Shown here: piece by piece, positions 58,473 to 64,000 of the stretch
Position numbering within the stretch: position 1 is the stretch's first letter
Layout: the number at the start of each line of letters is the position of its first letter
Origin: Herbiconiux sp. VKM Ac-1786
GTDB lineage: Bacteria; Actinomycetota; Actinomycetes; Actinomycetales; Microbacteriaceae
Length of the DNA: 64,000 bases
Assembly (NCBI RefSeq): GCF_015350805.1
Contig: NZ_JADKSG010000001.1
Coordinates: 1,722,513-1,786,512 of the forward strand
Direction of reading: 5' to 3'
Notes under the pieces: generated by a model
Told to the model about the DNA's origin: nothing
What the model saw: the letters and a program-made list of their open reading frames with translations, nothing else
The model's database searches: none
Program-made: the position numbers and the translations under genes

Positions 58473-59552
58473 CTAGGGGAGGATGCGGGACGCCCGGTAG
58501 CGCTCGACCTTGTCGAAGAAGCTCGCCGGGGTGGTGCGGAAGCCGAGGAACCCCGCCTCGCGGCTCTTGTTCATGCTCGTGAAGCACTCGAGGTTGCGGC
58601 CGAGGTCGCCGTCGGTGTGCCACCAGCTCGCCAGCCGCGACACGTCGGCCTCGGCGAGTCCGTGCTCGGCCGCGATCTCCCGCCACACCTCGTCGGCGTG
58701 GCCCATCCGGCCCTCGAGGGGTGCCGGCTCGGTGTCGAAGCCCTCCCAGGCCACGCCGAAGTGCTCGGCGATCCGCGGCCACAGGGTGCGCCAGCGGAAC
58801 ACGTCCCCGTTCGCGATGTTGAAGGCCTGGTCACGGCCGGCCGGGTCGGTCGCCGCCCAGACGAGCTGCTCGGCCAGCAGGTCGGAGTCGGTGACGTCGG
58901 TGACCCCGTTCCACTGCGTCGCGGAACCCGGGAAGCGGAACGGCTCGCCCGTGCGGGCGCAGATGGTCGCGTACACCGAGAGGGTGAGCGCCATGTTCAT
59001 GGCGTTGCCCACGGCGTAGCCGAAGACGGTGTGGGCGCGGTGCACGCTCCAGCCGTAGCCGTGCCGGGCGGCGCCGGCGAACAGCTCGTCCTCCTGCGCG
59101 TAGTAGAAGTTGGGGCTGTCGAGGCGCTCCGACTCCTCCTCGAAGGGGGTGTCGGCCATCACACCGGTCGCATAGTCGTCGAACGGCCCGAGGTAGTGCT
59201 TCAGCCCGGTGAGCAGGGCCACGTGCTGCACGGTGCCGCCGGCCGCGGTCGCGTCGATGACGTTCCGCACGATGGCCGAGTTGACCTCGATGTTCTGCGC
59301 CTCGCTCGGCTGCCGCATCCAGGCGGTGATGAAGACGAGCTCGGGACGCACCTCCGACAGGGCGGCGGTCAGGCCGGCGGCGTCGAGCAGGTCGGCGGCG
59401 ATCGGCTGCACGCCCGGCACGGGGGCGGTCGCCGAGCGCGAGACCCCGAAGGTCTCGAAGCCCTGCTCGAGGAGCAGCCGGCAGAGGGCCTGCCCCGCGA
59501 TCCCGGTCGATCCGATCACCAGCGCGCGGCGCCCGGTTCCAGCAGTTGACAT
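58473..59552 (-). CDS. PRISE-type NAD(P)-dependent oxidoreductase (5-beta-reductase/iridoid synthase-like SDR)
   Basis: 359 residues, extended SDR. Rossmann ALVIGSTGIAGQALC (near 10-24), SRSATAP in place of an acidic NAD end, TGLKHYLGPFDDY and NFYYAQEDEL, the pattern of PRISE enzymes that reduce enones or act on terpenoid carbonyls. AAAGGG is 6 nt before the ATG. Divergent from the sugar ABC operon, a pairing that suggests co-regulation with it. Substrate unknown. Confidence 0.85.
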   Translation of the reverse strand: MSTAGTGRRALVIGSTGIAGQALCRLLLEQGFETFGVSRSATAPVPGVQPIAADLLDAAGLTAALSEVRPELVFITAWMRQPSEAQNIEVNSAIVRNVIDATAAGGTVQHVALLTGLKHYLGPFDDYATGVMADTPFEEESERLDSPNFYYAQEDELFAGAARHGYGWSVHRAHTVFGYAVGNAMNMALTLSVYATICARTGEPFRFPGSATQWNGVTDVTDSDLLAEQLVWAATDPAGRDQAFNIANGDVFRWRTLWPRIAEHFGVAWEGFDTEPAPLEGRMGHADEVWREIAAEHGLAEADVSRLASWWHTDGDLGRNLECFTSMNKSREAGFLGFRTTPASFFDKVERYRASRILP

Positions 59553-59701
59553 CGTCGTCCCTTTCGTCGGTCTGTTCAGAGCCAATGTACACTTCTGCTT
59601 CACGCGGCCACGAGCGGATGCGGCGGAGTTCGGCCAAGATCGCCGAGAACAGGCCGAATTGCTCCAATAGTTATCAAAAGCAGTTGTGAACGCTTGGCCG
59701 C

Positions 59702-59719
59702 GAGTGTAAAGCTATACTC
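59702..59719 (+). promoter_or_regulatory. -10 box of the ribose-type ABC operon inside an inverted repeat
   Basis: TATACT (59713-59718) lies in GAGTGTA-AAGC-TATACTC (59702-59719), a near-perfect inverted repeat with one mismatch in seven. The -35 is unclear. A regulator bound here would cover the start point. Confidence 0.5.
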
Positions 59720-59772
59720 AACGACGAGCCCGACGAGGGGTTCCTCGGCAGCCCACCCACCAGGGAGACAGT

Positions 59773-60786
59773 ATGAGCGCAACGGAGCGACGGCAACCCG
59801 CCCTGACCAGTTCGCGCTGGTCGATCTCGCGGGGCCTCGTCACGGTGGGCATCGCGGTGATCGCCCTGTTCGTGGTGAGCGCGCTGTTCGCCCCGTCGAG
59901 CGTCTCGCAGGGTGCCGTGCTGGGCATGCTGCCCTTCGCCGCCGTGCTCTCCTGCGTCGGCCTCGGCCAGATGCTCGTGGTGCAGCAGGGCGGTATCGAC
60001 CTGTCCATCCCGGGTGCGGTGTCGCTGTCGATCGTGGTCGTCAGTCGCATCCCGAACGGTGACGACTCGCTGCTCGTGCCGGCCGTGCTGCTCGCCGTCG
60101 GCCTGGCCGTGCTGGCGGGCATCCTGAACGGCCTGCTGATCGGGCGGCTCGGGCTGAACGCGATCATCGCGACGCTCGGCACGAACGCCCTGCTCTTCGC
60201 CGTGGTGCTCGGCATCTCGGGCGGCAGCCCGACCACGACCACCCGGCTGCTCCGCGACGTGGCCGGCGGCCTCAGCTTCGGCATTCCGAACTCGGTGTTC
60301 TTCGCGCTCGCGGCGTTCCTCCTCGTCACCGTGCTGGTGAAGAAGACGGTGGCCGGGCGGCGGTTCGAAGCCGTCGGCGCGAATCCCGTCGCCGCTCGGG
60401 CCACCGGACTGCGCGTGCGCACCCACCAGGCGGCGGCCTACGTCTGGGCCCAGCTGCTGTACTGCCTCGCAGGCATCCTGCTGGCCGGCATCACGGCGCA
60501 GCCCACCGCGTTCCAGGGGAACGCGTACCTGATCCCCGCCGTGGCCGTGGTGGTCCTCGGCGGGACCAGCCTCCTCGGCGGTCGCGGCTTCCCGCTCGCG
60601 ACCGTCGTGGCGGCGGTCTTCCTCAGCCAGCTCGACCAGTTCGTGCTGGCGGCGGGCGTGCCCTTCGCGGTGCGCTCGATCATCCAGGCCGCGGCGCTCG
60701 CCGTCGGCGTGGCGCTCTACACCATCGACTGGGCCGGCCTCCGCGCACGGCTCGGCTCCCGGCAGCGCGTCGGCGCGGCCGCCTGA
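59773..60786 (+). CDS. Ribose-type (CUT2) ABC transporter permease
   Basis: 337 residues with about nine membrane helices. LGQMLVVQQGGIDLSIPGAVSL and LGGTSLLGGRGFPLATVVAAVFL are the RbsC-type signature segments. First gene of an operon with a binding protein and an ATPase-permease fusion. GGGAGA precedes the ATG. The partner ATPase carries its own permease domain, so this permease probably forms a heterodimer with it. Confidence 0.92.
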   Translation: MSATERRQPALTSSRWSISRGLVTVGIAVIALFVVSALFAPSSVSQGAVLGMLPFAAVLSCVGLGQMLVVQQGGIDLSIPGAVSLSIVVVSRIPNGDDSLLVPAVLLAVGLAVLAGILNGLLIGRLGLNAIIATLGTNALLFAVVLGISGGSPTTTTRLLRDVAGGLSFGIPNSVFFALAAFLLVTVLVKKTVAGRRFEAVGANPVAARATGLRVRTHQAAAYVWAQLLYCLAGILLAGITAQPTAFQGNAYLIPAVAVVVLGGTSLLGGRGFPLATVVAAVFLSQLDQFVLAAGVPFAVRSIIQAAALAVGVALYTIDWAGLRARLGSRQRVGAAA

Positions 60787-60857
60787 TCACCCCGACACAC
60801 CCCAACCCGAGAATCACCCGCGGCAGAGGCGCCGCGCACAGTGAGAGGAACCATCCC

Positions 60858-61967
60858 ATGGCCATCCGCAAACGAATCGCACTGACCGCGGCGAGCATCG
60901 GCGTGCTCGCCCTCGCGCTCACCGCCTGCAGCTCGGGCGCCCCGTCGTCCAACGACACCGTCACCACCGGAGCCCCGGTCGCCGGCGCCCCCGACTGGTG
61001 CGGGCCGAACGAGATCACCCTCGGCCTGCTCGACGGCTTCGGCGGCAACAGCTGGCGCAAGGTCACCACCGCAGCCGGCGCCGACGAGGTCGCCAAGTGC
61101 CCGAGCGTCACCGGCTACGAGTACGCCGACGGCCAGGGCGACACGCAGAAGTCGATCGCCGACATCCAGGGCATGGTCGCCAAGGGCGTCAACGCGCTCG
61201 TCGTGTTCCCGGATGCGGGCGAGGCCATGCTGCCCGCGCTCCGCAGCGCCTACCAGGCCGGCGTCGTCACGGTTCCCTACCGCGTGAACCCGGGCGGCGA
61301 GGACGGCGTCGACTACGACGCCTGGATCGGCGCCGACTTCACCACCGACGGCGAGAACTGGGGGACGTGGATCAAGACCAACTTCCCCGACGGCGCCAAG
61401 ATCCTCTTCCTCTCCGGACCCAAGGGCAACAGCCAGGGCGAGGACGAGCTCGACGGCATGAACTCGGTGCTCGGCGACGGCGGCGAGTACGAGTTCATCG
61501 GAGAGACCCCGTTCGAGCCGACCAACTGGGACCCGGCGGTCACCCAGCAGGTGCTCACCAGCGCCATCGCGAAGAACCCGGAGATCGACGTGATCGTCTC
61601 CGACTTCGGACCGTCGCTCGTCGGCGCCCTGCCCGAGTTCACCAAGAGCGGCCGCTCCATCCCCGCCCTGGTCGCCTCGGACGGCAACGTGCTCGGCTGC
61701 TTCTGGAAGGACAACCAGGAGGCGAACCCCGACTTCAAGATGATGACGGTCGCCACCGGCAACGACAACGTGCGCCTCGCCGTGCAGTACGCGGTGGCCA
61801 AGGCGACCGGCGGAGTGCTCCCCGACACCACGACCTTCGACGCCCCGGTGTTCGAGGACTCGGTCTCCGGCACCCCGAACCCCGTCGAGTGCGAGGCCGA
61901 CCTGCCCGGTGACATCTTCCTCTCCGCCGAGATGTCGCCCCAGGACCAGGCCGACCTCCTGAAGTAG
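60858..61967 (+). CDS. Sugar ABC transporter substrate-binding lipoprotein (CUT2 type)
   Basis: 369 residues. Lipoprotein signal with LTAC (Cys24), then a periplasmic-binding fold of the ribose/galactose group: GLLDGFGGNSWRKVTTAAG, GMVAKGVNALVVFPDA, VSDFGPSLVGALPEF. AGAGGAA about 5 nt before the ATG. A 12-bp stem hairpin follows the gene, separating it from the ATPase and probably letting the receptor be made in excess. Ligand unknown. Confidence 0.93.
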   Translation: MAIRKRIALTAASIGVLALALTACSSGAPSSNDTVTTGAPVAGAPDWCGPNEITLGLLDGFGGNSWRKVTTAAGADEVAKCPSVTGYEYADGQGDTQKSIADIQGMVAKGVNALVVFPDAGEAMLPALRSAYQAGVVTVPYRVNPGGEDGVDYDAWIGADFTTDGENWGTWIKTNFPDGAKILFLSGPKGNSQGEDELDGMNSVLGDGGEYEFIGETPFEPTNWDPAVTQQVLTSAIAKNPEIDVIVSDFGPSLVGALPEFTKSGRSIPALVASDGNVLGCFWKDNQEANPDFKMMTVATGNDNVRLAVQYAVAKATGGVLPDTTTFDAPVFEDSVSGTPNPVECEADLPGDIFLSAEMSPQDQADLLK

Positions 61968-61971
61968 GAGC

Positions 61972-62000
61972 CGGGCCGGCCCCCGCACGGGGCCGGCCCG
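61972..62000 (+). terminator. Intra-operon hairpin (attenuating terminator)
   Basis: CGGGCCGGCCCC pairs with GGGGCCGGCCCG (12 bp, loop CGCAC), 4 bp after the binding-protein stop and 48 bp before the ATPase start. No U-run. Fits partial termination or mRNA 3'-end protection. Confidence 0.7.
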
Positions 62001-62048
62001 TCCCCGCACCGACCGCTTCACGCACGCATCGATCGCAAGGGCATCCCC

Positions 62049-64000
62049 GTGGACACACAACTGCACGACGTCGACACCACCGTCGCCGTCCTCTCGCTGA
62101 CCGGCATCTCGAAGTCGTACTCGGGCGTCGCGGCGCTGACCGACGTCTCGCTCGAGGTGCTGCCGGGCGAGGTGCATGCGCTCCTCGGGGAGAACGGTGC
62201 CGGCAAGTCGACGCTGATGAACGTCGCCTCCGGCACCGTCCAGCCCGACGGCGGCCGCATCAGGGTCAACGGCGAGGAGATCGACGGCCTCAGCCCGGCG
62301 CTCGCCGCGAAGCTCGGCATCGCGATCGTGCACCAGCACCCGGCGGTGCTGCCCGACATGACCATCCTCGAGAACCTGCGGGTGGCGCTGCCGCCCTCGG
62401 TGTTCGAGGGCAAGGGGCCGATCGAGGAGTACGCGACCCGGCTCATCCGCGAGTCGGGCCTCACCGCCCACCTCGGCGACCGGGTCGAGACGCTCAGCGT
62501 GGCGCAGAAGCATCTGCTCGAGATCACCAAGGCGCTGGCCCTCGAGCCGCGCGTGCTGGTGCTCGACGAGCCGACGGCCCCGCTCGGGCAGGACTCGGTC
62601 GACCTGCTCTTCGCCCGGGTGCGCGAGACCGTCGCCCGCGGCACCGCGGTGGTCTACATCACCCACCGCATGGCCGAGGTGCGCCAGCTCGCCGACCGGG
62701 TGACCGTGCTCCGTGACGGACGGCTGCGCGGCATCGCCCGGGTCGACGAGGTCACCGACGACGAGCTGCTGACCATGATCGTCGGCCGGCAGATGGAGTC
62801 GACCTTCCCGCCGAAGTACACGGCGACCGAGGGCGACGAGACGAACCTCGTGCTGAGTCACCTGACGGGCGACGGCTTCGTCGACGTCTCGGCCTCCGTG
62901 CGGCGGGGCGAGATCCTCGGCATCGCGGGCGTCGTCGGCAACGGTCAGAGCGAGCTGCTCCGGGCGCTCGCCGGCCTCGACGGGTTCACCGGCCGGGTCG
63001 CGGTCGGCGGGCGCGAGCTCTCGGCCTCGCAGCTGCTCGGCCGCACCGCCTACATGCCCTCCGACCGGCACAGCGAGGGTCTGATGATGACCCTGACCGT
63101 GCGAGAGAACGCCGCCATCTCGGCCCTCAAGCGCTTCAAGCGCTGGGCGCTGGTCAGCCGTCGCGACGAGGTGACCACGGTCGGTGCGACGCTCGACTCC
63201 CTCTCGGTCAAGGCGTCGTCGATGGATGCGGTTGTCTCCTCACTCTCGGGCGGCAACCAGCAGAAGGTCGTGATGGCCCGGGCGCTGCTCTCCGAGCCGT
63301 CGATCGTGATCGCCGACGAGCCCACCCAGGGCGTGGACGTCGGGGCTCGGCTGGAGATCTACCGCATCCTCCGCGAGGTGTCGGCCTCGGGCATCCCGGT
63401 CGTCGTCGCCTCCTCGGACGCGAAGGAGCTCGAGGGCCTCTGCGACCAGGTGATCGTGATGTCGCGCGGCAACGCCGTCGGCACCCTCGCCGGCGAGGAC
63501 ATCACCGAGACGCGCATCGTGCAGACGGCGGTCACCTCCACCGCGCACACCGCCAACACGCAGCTGGCGACCGAGAAGGTCGCGCGCTCGACGCCGCTGC
63601 GCCGCTTCATCCAGGGCGACTACGCGCCGTCGGCGTTGCTCGTGGCCGTGATCGCGGTGCTCGGCGCCTTCATCTTCAGCCAGAACGTGCGCTACCTGTC
63701 CGACTTCAACATCTTCTCGGTGCTGATGCTCGTCAGCGCCCTCGGCTTCATCGCGCTCGGGCAGACGATCTCGCTGCTGATCGGCGGCATCGACCTCTCG
63801 GTCGGTCCGCTGGCCGGCTTCCTGGTGGTGGTCGGGTCGTTCTTCGTCAACGACGGTCAGCCGTTCGGGGTGATGGGCCTCGGCATCCTGCTGATGTTCG
63901 TGCTGGCGGTGGCGACCGGTCTCGTGAACGGCTCGCTCATCCGCTTCGGGAAGTTCACGGCCATCGCGGCGACGCTGACGCTCTACATCGCGCTGCAGGG
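62049..64000 (+). CDS. Ribose-type ABC ATPase fused to a permease (RbsA-RbsC fusion), 5' part
   Basis: GTG start, open to the window edge (at least 650 codons). Two ABC domains: Walker A GENGAGKST at 47-55 with SVAQKHLLE in the signature place and VLVLDEPTAPLG, then a second domain with a degenerate Walker A (VVGNGQSELL), LSGGNQQKV at 399-407 and VIADEPTQGVDVG. Near residue 512 the reading frame continues through a basic linker (STPLRRFIQGDY) into membrane helices of an RbsC-like permease (ALLVAVIAVLGAFIF; LGQTISLLIGGIDLSVGPLAGF) with no stop. RbsA and RbsC are normally separate; the fusion is unusual. No clear Shine-Dalgarno. Confidence 0.92.
   Translation, partial: MDTQLHDVDTTVAVLSLTGISKSYSGVAALTDVSLEVLPGEVHALLGENGAGKSTLMNVASGTVQPDGGRIRVNGEEIDGLSPALAAKLGIAIVHQHPAVLPDMTILENLRVALPPSVFEGKGPIEEYATRLIRESGLTAHLGDRVETLSVAQKHLLEITKALALEPRVLVLDEPTAPLGQDSVDLLFARVRETVARGTAVVYITHRMAEVRQLADRVTVLRDGRLRGIARVDEVTDDELLTMIVGRQMESTFPPKYTATEGDETNLVLSHLTGDGFVDVSASVRRGEILGIAGVVGNGQSELLRALAGLDGFTGRVAVGGRELSASQLLGRTAYMPSDRHSEGLMMTLTVRENAAISALKRFKRWALVSRRDEVTTVGATLDSLSVKASSMDAVVSSLSGGNQQKVVMARALLSEPSIVIADEPTQGVDVGARLEIYRILREVSASGIPVVVASSDAKELEGLCDQVIVMSRGNAVGTLAGEDITETRIVQTAVTSTAHTANTQLATEKVARSTPLRRFIQGDYAPSALLVAVIAVLGAFIFSQNVRYLSDFNIFSVLMLVSALGFIALGQTISLLIGGIDLSVGPLAGFLVVVGSFFVNDGQPFGVMGLGILLMFVLAVATGLVNGSLIRFGKFTAIAATLTLYIALQ

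Noticed and set aside
59553-59700. Small gene or -35 TTGTGA in the PRISE/permease intergenic region
   Set aside because: TTGTGA is 23 bp from the TATACT box, too far; no frame with codon bias or ribosome-binding site.
60717-63071. 784-codon minus-strand open frame opposite the CUT2 operon
   Set aside because: Antisense shadow with no recognisable motif; the plus strand has lipoprotein and ABC motifs in frame.
1-64000. tRNA, rRNA, IS or prophage elements
   Set aside because: No T-loop/acceptor patterns, no transposase, integrase or phage structural proteins were seen among the readable genes and gaps.

Overview
The window is a single stretch of very GC-rich DNA (about 70 percent by eye, strong third-position G/C, many GTG starts, abundant GGATGC words, TANNNT -10 boxes placed 6-7 nt before start codons). 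Together with ROK, GntR/FCD and XRE-cupin regulators, a mycothiol-era GST/Xi-type reductase, an LppP/LprE lipoprotein and CUT-type sugar ABC systems, this points to a chromosome of a high-GC actinobacterium, most likely Microbacteriaceae. No rRNA, tRNA, CRISPR array, IS element or phage module is visible; the content reads as soil/plant-associated metabolic chromosome.

Layout. 0-6.1 kb: end of a sugar ABC operon (permease tail, GH95 glycosidase, CE7 deacetylase, sugar-binding lipoprotein, ROK regulator), all translationally coupled. 6.1-14.9 kb: assorted small genes, a tail-to-tail toxin/antitoxin-like pair, a LolA-like/ABC-2 exporter operon, a GST-type reductase and an MFS transporter. 15.0-21.3 kb: a coupled three-gene operon on the minus strand (GCS2-ATP-grasp fusion ligase, AsnB-like amidotransferase, S9 peptidase) that looks like a variant of the N-acetylglutaminylglutamine amide type of peptide-osmolyte pathway; this is the best candidate for an under-described system here. 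21.4-37.8 kb: a catabolic block: ketopantoate-reductase-like enzyme, acyl-CoA ligase, MarR and GntR regulators, VOC proteins, a fused alpha/beta E1 and an E2 of a 2-oxoacid dehydrogenase complex, XRE-cupin regulator, SDR, an M24 protein with an altered metal site, a beta-hydroxyacid dehydrogenase, an alpha/beta hydrolase and two MDR alcohol dehydrogenases. Several promoters in it carry readable palindromic operators.

37.8-59.6 kb: mixed housekeeping and accessory genes (LppP/LprE lipoprotein, second-type methionine aminopeptidase with a divergent XRE regulator, DUF808, a DUF1016/PDDEXK nuclease, an Old Yellow Enzyme, three coupled glycosyltransferases, an ArsR-ArsC fusion, two tiny membrane proteins, aldo/keto reductases, MFS/LysR pair, an HTH-less MmyB-type ligand domain, a PHP phosphoesterase). 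59.6-64 kb: a second, ribose-type (CUT2) sugar ABC operon with a PRISE-like oxidoreductase diverging from it; its ATPase is fused to a second permease and runs off the window end.

Reading limits: all functions are from recognisable motifs and gene order, with no database search. Promoters, operators and terminators are pattern matches by eye.
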